A stretch of 64,000 bases of DNA from Streptomyces sp. 11x1 (lineage in GTDB: Bacteria > Actinomycetota > Actinomycetes > Streptomycetales > Streptomycetaceae). Positions 42,689 to 51,212 of the stretch are shown one piece after another (position 1 is the stretch's first letter; each line of letters starts with the position of its first letter). The notes under the pieces were generated by a model. It saw nothing but the letters and a program-made list of their open reading frames with translations. It did not search any database and had not been told where the DNA came from. The stretch spans positions 5,171,001 through 5,235,000 of the forward strand of contig NZ_CP122458.1 of the NCBI RefSeq assembly GCF_032598905.1, written 5' to 3'. Made by a program: the position numbers and the translations under genes.

Positions 42689-44395
42689 ATGGCCGCCGAA
42701 CCGTCCGCGCACGCCCTGATCGCCCAGCACCGGCCCACCCTCGACCAGGCCCTGGAAGCGATCCGCACCCGCGCGTACTGGTCGCCCCACCCCGAGCACC
42801 CCAAGGCGTACGGCGAGAACGGCAGCCTGGGCATGGCCGACGGCAAGGCCGCCTTCGACGCCCTCCTCGGCACCCGTCTCGACCTCGGCCAGCCCGGCAC
42901 CGACGACTGGGTGGGCGGCGAGACCTCCCCGTACGGCATCGAGCTGGGCGTCACCTACCCGCACGCGGACGTGGACACGCTGCTGCCCGCCATGAAGGCC
43001 GGGCAGCGCGCGTGGCGCGACGCGGGCGCGGAGGCGCGCGCGGCGGTGTGCCTGGAGATCCTCAAGCGCATCAGCGACCGCACCCACGAGTTCGCCCACG
43101 CCGTCATGCACACCAGCGGCCAGGCGTTCATGATGGCGTTCCAGGCCGGCGGCCCGCACGCCCAGGACCGTGGCCTGGAGGCGGTGGCCTACGCGTATGC
43201 GGAGCAGGTCCGCACCCCCGACGAGGCGGCGTGGAGCAAGCCCCAGGGCAAGCGCGACCCGCTCGCGCTCACCAAGAGCTTCAAGCCCGTCCCGCGCGGA
43301 ATCGCCCTGGTCATCGGCTGCAACACCTTCCCCACGTGGAACGGCTACCCGGGCCTGTTCGCCTCCCTCGCCACCGGCAACGCGGTGCTCGTGAAGCCCC
43401 ACCCGCGCGCGGTGCTGCCGCTCGCCCTCACGGTCCAGGTCGCCCGCGAGGTTCTCGCGGAGACCGGCTTCGACCCCAACCTGGTGGCGCTGGCCGCCGA
43501 ACGCCCCGGCGAGGGCATCGCCAAGGACCTGGCGACCCGCCCCGAGATCCGCATCATCGACTACACGGGATCCACGTCCTTCGGCGACTGGCTGGAGGCC
43601 AACGCCCGCCAGGCTGAGGTCTACACGGAGAAGGCCGGCGTCAACACGGTGCTCGTCGACTCCACCGCCGACTACAAGGGCATGCTCTCCAACCTGGCCT
43701 TCTCCCTCTCCCTGTACAGCGGCCAGATGTGCACCACCCCGCAGAACCTGCTCATCCCCCGCGACGGCATCAGCACCGACGAGGGCGCCAAGTCCTACGA
43801 CGAGGTCGTCACCGATCTCGCCAAGTCCGTCGGCGGCCTGCTGGGCGACGACGCGCGCGCGAACGCGCTGCTCGGCGCGATCGTGAACCCCGACGTCAAG
43901 GCCCGCCTCGAAGCGGCCGCCTCCCTCGGCGAAGTCGCGCTCCCCTCCCGGGAGATCACCCACCCCGAGTTCCCGGACGCGGTCGTCAGGACGCCGGTGA
44001 TCGTGAAGCTCGACGGCGCGCGCAAGTACTGGGAGCGCACCGACGACGAGGCCGCGTACCTGAGCGAGTGCTTCGGGCCGGTGTCGTTCGCCGTCGCGGT
44101 GGACTCGGCGGCGGACGGGCTGGACCTGCTGCGCCGGACCATCGCCGAGAAGGGCGCGATGACCGTCGGCGCGTACACGACCTCCGACGAGGTGGCCGAG
44201 GCCGTCGAGGAGGTCTGCCTGGAGGAGTGCGCGCAGCTGTCGCTGAACCTCACGGGCGGGGTCTACGTCAACCAGACCGCGGCGTTCTCCGACTTCCACG
44301 GATCCGGTGGCAACCCGGCGGCGAACGCGGCCCTGTGCGACGGGGCGTTCGTCGCCAACCGGTTCCGGGTGGTCGAAGTGCGCCGTGAGGCGTAA
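42689..44395 (+). CDS. paaN: phenylacetic acid degradation protein PaaN
   Basis: A 568-residue aldehyde-dehydrogenase-like protein of the stand-alone PaaN type, with no fused hydratase domain. Catalytic Cys lies in SLYSGQMCTTPQN near 355; the NAD-site region reads ALVIGCNTFPTWNGYPGLFASLATGNAVLVKPH near 213-245; DYTGSTSFGDWLEANA near 291. ATG 42689 follows GAGGAG at 42673-42678, a spacing of 10 nt. It oxidises the ring-opened aldehyde intermediate in phenylacetate catabolism (family knowledge). The other paa genes, such as the epoxidase subunits, are not in this window. Confidence 0.9.
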   Translation: MAAEPSAHALIAQHRPTLDQALEAIRTRAYWSPHPEHPKAYGENGSLGMADGKAAFDALLGTRLDLGQPGTDDWVGGETSPYGIELGVTYPHADVDTLLPAMKAGQRAWRDAGAEARAAVCLEILKRISDRTHEFAHAVMHTSGQAFMMAFQAGGPHAQDRGLEAVAYAYAEQVRTPDEAAWSKPQGKRDPLALTKSFKPVPRGIALVIGCNTFPTWNGYPGLFASLATGNAVLVKPHPRAVLPLALTVQVAREVLAETGFDPNLVALAAERPGEGIAKDLATRPEIRIIDYTGSTSFGDWLEANARQAEVYTEKAGVNTVLVDSTADYKGMLSNLAFSLSLYSGQMCTTPQNLLIPRDGISTDEGAKSYDEVVTDLAKSVGGLLGDDARANALLGAIVNPDVKARLEAAASLGEVALPSREITHPEFPDAVVRTPVIVKLDGARKYWERTDDEAAYLSECFGPVSFAVAVDSAADGLDLLRRTIAEKGAMTVGAYTTSDEVAEAVEEVCLEECAQLSLNLTGGVYVNQTAAFSDFHGSGGNPAANAALCDGAFVANRFRVVEVRREA

Positions 44396-44418
44396 CGGAT
44401 CACGCCGCTGAGCGCCCC

Positions 44419-45372
44419 TCAGGGAGCGCCCGACCCCGCGCTCCAGTGGTACAGCGTCATCGCCACGCTCGTCGCCAGGTTGTAGCTGGAGACCTGGGGA
44501 CGCATCGGGAGCGACAGCAAGTGGTCTGCTCGGGAGCGCAGTTCGGTGGAGAGACCGCTGCGCTCGGAGCCGAAGGCGAGAACGGCGTCGTCCGGGAGCT
44601 TCAGCCCCCGGATGTCGTCGCCCTCGGGGTCGAGCGCGAAGAGGGGGCCCGGGGGCAGTTCGGCCACGCTCAGGCGCTCGACGGCGGTCGCGAAGTGCAG
44701 GCCCGCCCCGCCGCGCACCACTGTGGGGTGCCAGGGGTCCATGGTGCCCGTGGTGACCACACCGGTCGCGCCGAAGCCGGCCGCCAGGCGGATCACGGCC
44801 CCCGCGTTGCCCAGGTTGCGCGGGTTGTCGAGGACGACGACCGGGGCGGTGCGCGGCATGTGGGCCAGCGCCGCCAGATGGTCCTCGCGCGCGGGGCGCA
44901 CGGCCAGGGCGGCGACGGCGGTGGGGTGCGGGCGCGCCACGAGGGTCCGATACGTCTCCTCCGGGACCTCCTGGAGGAGACCCGCGAGCCGGTCCCGTAC
45001 GTCCGGGGCCAGGTCGTCGGCGAGGGCGAGCGCCGCCGCACGGTCGACGGTGACGGCCACCGGCACGTCGGCGCCGAAGCGCACGGCGTGCTTGAGGGCG
45101 TGAAAACCGTCGAGCAGGACGGCGGTGTCGACGAGACGACGCCAGGCCCGCACGGGGTCCCCGGCCGGGGAGGCGGGCGATGCGCTCGCCGAGGCATCGG
45201 CGGGACGTGCGGATGTTGAGCCGCTCACCGGGTCCACAGCGGGTCCCGCCACCGGTCCGGCCGCCGCTCCGCCCCCAGGCTCGCCCGCCGCTACGCCCTC
45301 AGGCTCGCCCGCCGCTTCGCTCGCAGGTCCGTCGGCCTCTTCGCCCCCTGGCGCGCTCACCGGATCGTTCAT
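44419..45372 (-). CDS. TrmH/SpoU-family RNA methyltransferase
   Basis: A 317-residue SPOUT methyltransferase. The first 70 residues are a Gly/Ala/Pro/Glu low-complexity tail. The catalytic domain from about 170 has the three SpoU motifs: VVVLDNPRNLGNAGAVIRLA, VLAFGSERSGLS and MRPQVSSYNLATSVAMTLYHW (S-adenosylmethionine knot). The target (tRNA or rRNA 2'-O-ribose) is not determinable. It is last in an operon with the HTTM and DUF5819 genes through 4-nt overlaps. Confidence 0.88.
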   Translation of the reverse strand: MNDPVSAPGGEEADGPASEAAGEPEGVAAGEPGGGAAAGPVAGPAVDPVSGSTSARPADASASASPASPAGDPVRAWRRLVDTAVLLDGFHALKHAVRFGADVPVAVTVDRAAALALADDLAPDVRDRLAGLLQEVPEETYRTLVARPHPTAVAALAVRPAREDHLAALAHMPRTAPVVVLDNPRNLGNAGAVIRLAAGFGATGVVTTGTMDPWHPTVVRGGAGLHFATAVERLSVAELPPGPLFALDPEGDDIRGLKLPDDAVLAFGSERSGLSTELRSRADHLLSLPMRPQVSSYNLATSVAMTLYHWSAGSGAP

Positions 45373-46679
45373 GCGGTGAAGCCTACGGGGGGCTGCTCGG
45401 CCGTCCCCTTCTCCTGCTTCTCCTGGGGGAGCGGAGATTGCTCTGGGGCGCGCGGGCCCGGGATCGTCGGGTCGGCGCCCGGCGGCACACGGCGCAGGAC
45501 GCGGTCACGCGCGCGGGCCACCAGGCCACCCAGGCGTTTAAGGAAGGGCGTCGGCAGAAAAACGGCGTCGGCGGCGATCATCGCAAGCGAGAAGAACGGC
45601 AGCCCCAGCACGACGGCGATCACGGCGTGCTCGGTCATCATGACCGCCAGCAGGACGTTCTTGACCCGCCTGTTGAAGAGCGTGAACGGGAAGGCGACCT
45701 GCACGATCACCGTCCCGTACGTCACCAGCATCACCATCGTGCCGCTGGACGACATCAGGTCGGAGAGCGCGGCCCAGGGCGAGAAGTAGTCCAGGTGGAA
45801 CGGGTAGTAGGCGGCCGTGCCGTCCTGCCAGCGCGAGCCCTGGATCTTGTACCAGCCGGCCGCCGCGTAGATCAGACATGCCTCGGCCATGATCACGACC
45901 AGGGCGGCGTTGTGCGAGAGATTGCCGACGATGTCGAGCAGCGCACGCGGCTTGGTGTCCGACTCGACGCGCCCGGCGACCCACCACAGCCCGTGCACCG
46001 CCCACAGGCCCCAGAAGAAAGTGAGCCAGCCGCCCAGCAGGCCCCCGGGGATCAGGCCGCCGAACGTCGCCACCAGCAGCGCGAAACCGAGGACACACCA
46101 GAGAACGGGCCCGACCAGATCCTCCTGCGCCCTGCCGTCGCGCTCCAGGCGCTCGCACGTGCGCCGTGCGCGCCGTGCGTCCAGCGACCAGACCTGGGCG
46201 CAGCGGACGAAGACGAGGTAGATCGCCATGAGGTGGATGACGTTGTCGCCGCCGTCCCCCATGAAGACGCTGCGGTTCTGCAGCGAGAGCACGCCCACCA
46301 TGAACAGGACGCTCACGGCGCGGGTGCGCCAGCCGAGCAGCAGCAGGAAGGTCGACAGGACGGCAAGGGCGTAGACGATCTCGAACCACACCATGCTGTC
46401 GGACCACATCAGCACCGTGAAGGCGTTGTTGTCCGCGATCAGCCGCTGGGCCAGCTCGAAGCTCCAGGGCCCTTCGGGGCCGTACAGCTCGCGCCGGTGC
46501 GGGAACTCGCGCAACAGGAACAGCAGCCAGGTCGCCGAGAAGCCGATCCGGATGATCGCGCTCTGGTACGGGCCCAGCGCGCGATCGGTGACACGGGTGA
46601 TGCCGTTGCCGATCGCGGCGACGAGGCGTCCCACGGGGCTCACCGGCGGAACCGGGTGGGGCGGGCTCATGGAGCTCAT
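45369..46679 (-). CDS. HTTM-domain (vitamin K carboxylase-like) membrane protein
   Basis: A 436-residue polytopic membrane protein with about eight to nine hydrophobic helices. It resembles the HTTM (horizontally transferred transmembrane) domain shared with gamma-glutamyl carboxylase: RIGFSATWLLFLLREFPHRRELYG near 43, WYKIQGSRWQDGTAAYYPFHLDYFSP near 270 and VAFPFTLFNRRVKNVLLAVMMTEHAVIAVVLGLPFFSLAMIAADAVFLP near 325. The C-terminal tail is Pro/Gln/Glu-rich. The start ATG 46679 overlaps the DUF5819 stop; ATG 46670 is an alternative. The bacterial function is unknown, but the close pairing with DUF5819 suggests they form one membrane complex. Confidence 0.85.
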   Translation of the reverse strand: MSSMSPPHPVPPVSPVGRLVAAIGNGITRVTDRALGPYQSAIIRIGFSATWLLFLLREFPHRRELYGPEGPWSFELAQRLIADNNAFTVLMWSDSMVWFEIVYALAVLSTFLLLLGWRTRAVSVLFMVGVLSLQNRSVFMGDGGDNVIHLMAIYLVFVRCAQVWSLDARRARRTCERLERDGRAQEDLVGPVLWCVLGFALLVATFGGLIPGGLLGGWLTFFWGLWAVHGLWWVAGRVESDTKPRALLDIVGNLSHNAALVVIMAEACLIYAAAGWYKIQGSRWQDGTAAYYPFHLDYFSPWAALSDLMSSSGTMVMLVTYGTVIVQVAFPFTLFNRRVKNVLLAVMMTEHAVIAVVLGLPFFSLAMIAADAVFLPTPFLKRLGGLVARARDRVLRRVPPGADPTIPGPRAPEQSPLPQEKQEKGTAEQPPVGFTA

Positions 46680-47605
46680 CCGGCGCTCGCCTCCGTCCGA
46701 CCGGTGACGGCACGGTCGGCACCGGCCGCGTCGGCGGCGGCGTCCGTCCGGTCGTCGCCAGTCACCGACCACCAGGGCAACTCGCGGACGACGGGCTTGT
46801 CGGACACCTTTTCCTCGCTCCACTCGGGCGGCTGCACATTGGTGGTACGGGACCGGAGCTGGATGCGCTCGATCTGTCCGCCGGGGCCGCCGGCCTGCTC
46901 ACGGTCGAGGCGCATCACGACGATGCGGCGCACATAGCGCTCGGACAGATCACCGCGCGACGAGGTGGCGCGGTGCTCGCCGTCATGCGTGGCGGTGTAG
47001 AAGTCCCAGGCCCGGCGCAGTTCGTTCTGCTGGGTGTGGCTGGGCACCGGATTGTGGTCGATCGCGGCGCCGTCGAGCGCCGACAGGTCGTACCAGCCGG
47101 TGGTCCGCACCTCACCGTCGGCCGTGCGGACCTCGGCGCGCGCCTCCACCGCGATGTTCTGCTGCAGCGGGTTCGGCGCGAACAGCTTCCAGTTCTGCTC
47201 GAACTCCGGGTAGACCCATTCGTCGACCGCTTGGCCGTGCTGCTTCGTCAGTGTGTTCGAGGGGGCTATGTGCAGAAACACCAGCCCGAGATGCGCGCAG
47301 GTCGCCACCGCCACGATCGCGAGCACCAGCGCCACGGCGATCTGGTACGGCAGGGTCAGCGCGGCGATACCGGAGGCCGGCTGCGCCGGCTCTGCTATCC
47401 GCTCCGGCCGCGAGGGGGAGGACGCCTCCGACGGCGACCCCACGAGCGGCTCCGAGGACTCGGACGGGTGCGGCGACCGCGTCGCTGCCTCACGGGGCGG
47501 CTGGCTCTTCGGCCCCTTCGGCGGCGTATCGCGCACGGAGGCCGCGTCGTCCTCGGGCTCGTCCGGCCCTCGCCGGGCGTTCGAGCCCTCGTCGTTCGCG
47601 TCCAT
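46676..47605 (-). CDS. DUF5819-family membrane-anchored protein
   Basis: A 309-residue protein. The N-terminus (about 90 residues) is a disordered Pro/Ser/Glu cytoplasmic tail, followed by one membrane helix near 93-115 (LPYQIAVALVLAIVAVATCAHLGLVFL). The outside domain has EFEQNWKLFAPNPLQQNIAVEARAEVRTADG and RRIVVMRLDREQ, typical of DUF5819 proteins (family name from memory). ATG 47605 has GGGGAGC 8 nt upstream; the earlier ATG at 47629 is not needed. It is the first gene of the three-gene operon. In many actinobacteria this family sits beside an HTTM gene. Confidence 0.85.
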   Translation of the reverse strand: MDANDEGSNARRGPDEPEDDAASVRDTPPKGPKSQPPREAATRSPHPSESSEPLVGSPSEASSPSRPERIAEPAQPASGIAALTLPYQIAVALVLAIVAVATCAHLGLVFLHIAPSNTLTKQHGQAVDEWVYPEFEQNWKLFAPNPLQQNIAVEARAEVRTADGEVRTTGWYDLSALDGAAIDHNPVPSHTQQNELRRAWDFYTATHDGEHRATSSRGDLSERYVRRIVVMRLDREQAGGPGGQIERIQLRSRTTNVQPPEWSEEKVSDKPVVRELPWWSVTGDDRTDAAADAAGADRAVTGRTEASAG

Positions 47606-47931
47606 TGCGCCCAGCTCCCCGATTTCCACTACCCGGTCGACTTCCCCACCGGAACTTACTCAGCCGCGTTCCTCCGGCACAGCCCCGATGGCCACAGCAG
47701 TCACATCGTCACACCGCTCACACGGCACCCCTGAGGTTATCCACAGCGGGGGACACCTTACGGCGCGGTGTGGTCCGCTTCTCTCCCGAAAACCGCTGCG
47801 CCCGCGCTGCCGCTCGTCGGACCAGGCGTTCGTCACCCGGCCGTCGCCCGAGCGCCGCCACACCATTCCCTTCTTCTAGAACCTGTTCTATCTTGACGCC
47901 CCGTCATCGGCGACACGGAAGGGGCGGGACC
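47606..47931. other. 326-bp divergent promoter region with DnaA-type box and KstR-type operator
   Basis: Non-coding region between the DUF5819 and acyl-CoA dehydrogenase genes. It contains TTATCCACA at 47737-47745 (DnaA box variant) and the palindrome at 47877-47890. No gene is supported. Confidence 0.55.
47877..47890. promoter_or_regulatory. KstR-type operator
   Basis: TAGAACCTGTTCTA is a perfect palindrome matching the mycobacterial KstR consensus TnnAACnnGTTnnA. It lies 41 bp upstream of the acyl-CoA dehydrogenase start. Confidence 0.65.
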
Positions 47932-49158
47932 GTGGACTTCACGTTCACCGAGGAGCAGCAGGCGGCGGCCGAGGCGGCGAGGGCGGTGTTCGCCGGGGTC
48001 GCGCCGGACGAAGTGCCCAGCCCGTCGCTCGTGCCGGGGGCGGTCGCCGACGACTTCGACCGGGCCCTGTGGGCGAAGCTCGCCGACGCTGACCTGCTCA
48101 GCCTGTTGCTCGATCCCGCGTACAGAGGGTCGGGGCTCGATCCGATCGCCCTCTGCCTGGTGCTGCGCGAGTCGTCGAAGGTGCTGGCCAGGGTCCCTCT
48201 GCTGGAGAGCAGCGCGGCCGCCGTGGCCGTGCAGGCCCACGGCGACGAGGAGCTGAAGGCGGAACTGCTCGCGCGCGTCGGCCGGGGAGAGGTCGTCCTG
48301 ACCGTCGCCGCGCACGGCCGCACCGGACACGATCCGGCCGAGCTCGCCGTGACCGCCCGCCGGGACGAAGGCGGCGCCTGGGTTCTGGACGGCACACAGA
48401 CGGCGGTGCCCTGGGCCCACAACGCGGACTTCATCGTCGTCCCCGCGACGGTCGCACCGACGTCGGTGGCCCCCGGCGCCTCCGCCGAGCGAGCCGACGG
48501 GGCAGCCGAGGCCGGGGCCGCCGAACAGGACCCGGTCGCCGCCGAAGACGGCCGGGCAGTGCTCGCCCTCGTCCCCCGCCTCCACGCAGGGGTGACGCTC
48601 GCTGAGCAGATCTCCACCACCGGCGAACGGCTCGCGGAACTGCGACTGGATTCGACGCGGATCGCCGACCGCAACGTCCTCGACGCGGAAGGCGCGTGGG
48701 AACGGCTACGGGACCTGCTGGTCACCGGCACCTGCGCACTGGCGCTCGGCCTGGGTGAGGGTGTCCTGGGCATGACCAGCGACTACGCCGGCAAACGCGA
48801 ACAGTTCGGCTTCCCGATCGCCTCGTTCCAGGCCGTCGCTGTCCAGGCCGCCGACCGCTTCATCGACCTGCGCGCGATGGAGGCGACGCTGTGGCAGGCC
48901 GCCTGGCGCATCACCTCCGGCGCGGCAGGTGCGCTGCCCGCCTCCGGAGACGTGGCCGTGGCCAAGATCTGGGCCTCGGAAGGAGTACGGCGGGTCGTGC
49001 AGACCGCGCAGCATCTGCACGGGGGCTTCGGCGCCGACGTCGACTATCCCCTGCACCGCTACCACGCCTGGGCCAAGCATCTCGAACTGTCGCTCGGTCC
49101 TGCGGCGGCCCACGAGGAGGCCCTCGGGGACCTGCTGGCGGCACACCCCCTCGGCTGA
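47932..49158 (+). CDS. acyl-CoA dehydrogenase, steroid/side-chain type
   Basis: A 408-residue acyl-CoA dehydrogenase. N-terminal FTFTEEQQAAAEAARAVFAG, middle FAD region (EEL...VLTVAAHGRTGHDP; AVPWAHNADFIVVPA) with an Ala/Glu-rich insert near 178-198, and C-terminal helical domain (ALALGLGEGVLGMTSDYAGKREQFGFPIASFQAVAVQAADRFIDL; HLHGGFGADVDYPLHRYHAWAKHLEL). The usual catalytic Glu position (YEGT in FadE5-type enzymes) is not evident here. GTG 47932 has GGAAGGGGCGG upstream. A KstR-type operator in the promoter links it to the sterol or branched-lipid regulon (inference). The 212-bp nested-palindrome element follows. Confidence 0.88.
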   Translation: MDFTFTEEQQAAAEAARAVFAGVAPDEVPSPSLVPGAVADDFDRALWAKLADADLLSLLLDPAYRGSGLDPIALCLVLRESSKVLARVPLLESSAAAVAVQAHGDEELKAELLARVGRGEVVLTVAAHGRTGHDPAELAVTARRDEGGAWVLDGTQTAVPWAHNADFIVVPATVAPTSVAPGASAERADGAAEAGAAEQDPVAAEDGRAVLALVPRLHAGVTLAEQISTTGERLAELRLDSTRIADRNVLDAEGAWERLRDLLVTGTCALALGLGEGVLGMTSDYAGKREQFGFPIASFQAVAVQAADRFIDLRAMEATLWQAAWRITSGAAGALPASGDVAVAKIWASEGVRRVVQTAQHLHGGFGADVDYPLHRYHAWAKHLELSLGPAAAHEEALGDLLAAHPLG

Positions 49159-49238
49159 GCACCGCGCACGCCTCGACGCGGGGCGCGCCCGTCCGATCCG
49201 TTCGTCCTCCGCGCGCCCCGAACCGCCACGCCCCCCAC

Positions 49239-49450
49239 AGGCCCTGTCGTCACATTCCCGTCGTCGCCCGAAGGGCGGCCCCGCGGCGTCGTGGGGGTAC
49301 CTCCCGGTCGAGCGCAGCCGAGACCGGGGGAGCGTGCTCTCGGCGTGCCGGGCACTGACCGGCGTACCGGACGTACTCGGGTCAGTGCCCGGTGCGTCGA
49401 GAGCGCGCGCATGGCGTCGCGGGGCAGGCGGGAATGTGACGCCAGGGCCT
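49239..49450. mobile_element. 212-bp nested-palindrome element (MITE-like)
   Basis: Ends AGGCCCTGTCGTCACATTCC (49239-49258) and, inverted, AGGCCCTGGCGTCACATTCC (ending at 49450) form an imperfect terminal inverted repeat of about 24 bp. Inside, 23-bp arms (49337-49359 and 49380-49402, 20 of 23 matching, around GCCGGGCACTGACC) form a second hairpin. There is no coding capacity. Its right end supplies the stop codon region of the rhodanese gene. It is consistent with a non-autonomous transposable element or repeat family. Confidence 0.65.
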
Positions 49451-49796
49451 AGAGAACGAAGCCCGCCCCGCCCTTGTCATCCACCACGGGACGACCGGCG
49501 GCAGCCCAGACCTGCATGCCGCCGTCGACGTTCACGGCGTCGATGCCCTGCTGGACAAGATAGTTGGTGACCTGCGCCGAACGTCCGCCCGAGCGGCAGA
49601 TCACATGGACCCTGCCGTCCTGCGGCGCCGCCTCGGTGAGCTCGCCGTAGCGCGCCACGAACTCACTGATGGGAATGTGCAGCGCCCCTTCGGCATGACC
49701 CGCCTGCCACTCGTCGTCCTCCCGGACGTCCAGCAGGAAGTCGTCGTCCTTGAGGTCTGTGACCTCGACCGTGGGCACACCCGCTCCGAAATGCAT
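49449..49796 (-). CDS. single-domain rhodanese-like protein
   Basis: A 115-residue sulfurtransferase-type domain with the active-site loop VICRSGGRSAQ (catalytic Cys about 67) and DFLLDVREDDEWQAGHAEGALHIPI near residues 19-43. It probably moves sulfane sulfur or senses persulfide. Its TAG stop overlaps the end of the MITE-like element, so the original C-terminus may have been altered by insertion; the last residues GGAGFVL look plausible but are unverified. The ATG start has an ordinary context. Confidence 0.85.
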   Translation of the reverse strand: MHFGAGVPTVEVTDLKDDDFLLDVREDDEWQAGHAEGALHIPISEFVARYGELTEAAPQDGRVHVICRSGGRSAQVTNYLVQQGIDAVNVDGGMQVWAAAGRPVVDDKGGAGFVL

Positions 49797-49885
49797 GCGT
49801 CCGACGCTACCCGACCGAACGGCCGCCGTCCGAAGCCGTCGGCAACCGAGCGGACCAGCGGACCGACTCAGCAGCCCAAGCCGCC

Positions 49886-50938
49886 TCAGCCACCCTGCCG
49901 GTCCTGGCCTCCCTGACCGTCTTGCTCCCCCTGACCGTCCCGGCCACTGTCGACGTCCTGGCCGACCAGCCCCGCCAGCTCCGCCTCCCGCTGCTCGACC
50001 TCCGCGAGCAGCTGGTCGGCGATCTCGTCGAGGAGGCGGTCCGGGTCGTCCGGCGCGAGGCGGAGCATCGAGCCGATGGCGCCCTCCTCCAGCTCACGGG
50101 CGAGGAGCGCGAGAAGCTCCTTGCGCTGGGCGAGCCATTCCAGCCGTGCGTACAGCTCCTCGGCGCGACTCGGCCTCTGCTCCTGAGGCACTGGCCCGGC
50201 CGCCCACTCCTCTGACAGCTCCCGCAGCAGCACCTCGTCACCACGGCCGTAGGCGGCGTTCACCCGGGCGATGAACTCGTCCCGCCGCTCCCGCTCCTTG
50301 TCGTCCCGCGCCAGGTCGGGGTGCGCCTTGCGCACCAGTTCGCGGTAGAGCCTGCGGGCCTCGTCGCTCGGGCGGACCCGCTCCGGGGGCCGCACGGGCT
50401 GGTCGGTGAGCATGGCCGCCGCCTCGGGGAACAACCCCTCCGAGTCCATCCAGCCGTGGAACAACTCCTCCACGCCCGGCATGGGCATGACCCGAGCGCG
50501 CGCTTCCTGCGCCTTGCGCACGTCCTCGGGGTCACCGGTGCGCGCCGCCTTCGCCTCGGCGATCTGGGCGTCCAGCTCGTCGAGCCGCGCGTACATGGGG
50601 CCGAGCTTCTGATGATGCAACCGGGAGAAGTTCTCGACTTCCACCCGGAAGGTCTCCACGGCGATCTCGTACTCGATCAACGCCTGCTCGGCCGCCCGCA
50701 CGGCCCGCTCCAGCCGCTCCTCGGGCCGCCCGGTGCCCACCTCCCCGGCGTCCCCCTGACCATCGGCGGATGCCGCGTCGGACACCGACGTCTCGGCAGG
50801 CCCCGACGTCCGGGCAGACGCGTCGCCCTCGGCGGACGGCGTCGCTCCGCCGGGCTCGGCGCCCGCGCCGGGCTCCGTGGTCTCCACGGGCTCGGTGGAG
50901 CGCTCGGACGGTGTCTGGTCGGCTTCCGGGGTCGTCAC
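49886..50938 (-). CDS. J-domain (DnaJ-like) protein
   Basis: A 350-residue protein. Residues 1-90 are a disordered Glu/Pro/Ala/Ser tail; residues about 93-150 a coiled-coil-like helical segment (RLERAVRAAEQALIEYEIAVETFRVEVENFSRLHHQKLGPMYARLDELDAQI). A J domain follows near 205-250 with the HPD motif in RRLYRELVRKAHPDLARDDKERERRDEFIARVNAAYGRGD. A C-terminal Asp/Gln/Gly-rich tail ends the protein. It should stimulate an Hsp70/DnaK; the partner is unknown. The GTG at 50938 (VTTPEADQ) is preferred over a longer frame from 51004. Confidence 0.82.
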   Translation of the reverse strand: MTTPEADQTPSERSTEPVETTEPGAGAEPGGATPSAEGDASARTSGPAETSVSDAASADGQGDAGEVGTGRPEERLERAVRAAEQALIEYEIAVETFRVEVENFSRLHHQKLGPMYARLDELDAQIAEAKAARTGDPEDVRKAQEARARVMPMPGVEELFHGWMDSEGLFPEAAAMLTDQPVRPPERVRPSDEARRLYRELVRKAHPDLARDDKERERRDEFIARVNAAYGRGDEVLLRELSEEWAAGPVPQEQRPSRAEELYARLEWLAQRKELLALLARELEEGAIGSMLRLAPDDPDRLLDEIADQLLAEVEQREAELAGLVGQDVDSGRDGQGEQDGQGGQDRQGG

Positions 50939-51212
50939 CCGACCCAGCCTAGGCCACGGCCCCAGGCCGAACCGCAAGCCACCGGACACCTGGCCATCGC
51001 GCATACCTACGAATGCCCGACCACCCCAGGTCGCTCTGTCCGTCGACCCTCATCACCCAGGCTGCCCTGTTCGTCCACCCTCATCGGCCCAGGCCACTCT
51101 TCCCGTCCGCCTCCATCACCCAAGGCAGCCCCGACCCTCCCGCCGCCATCACGCCTGACCGCCCCGTCCCCCTCGCCCCGCACCTCGGGGTCCGTCGTGA
51201 TCCGTCCTGCCC
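50939..51212. repeat. degenerate tandem repeats between J-domain and DUF2252 genes
   Basis: From about 51036 to 51160 four imperfect units of 31-32 bp repeat the theme CCTCATCACCCAGGC (also CCTCATCGGCCCAGG and CTCCATCACCCAAGG). No gene is seen. Confidence 0.4.

Noticed and set aside
50939..51212. Possible CRISPR array
   Set aside because: Units are imperfect, contiguous and lack spacers; no cas genes nearby.
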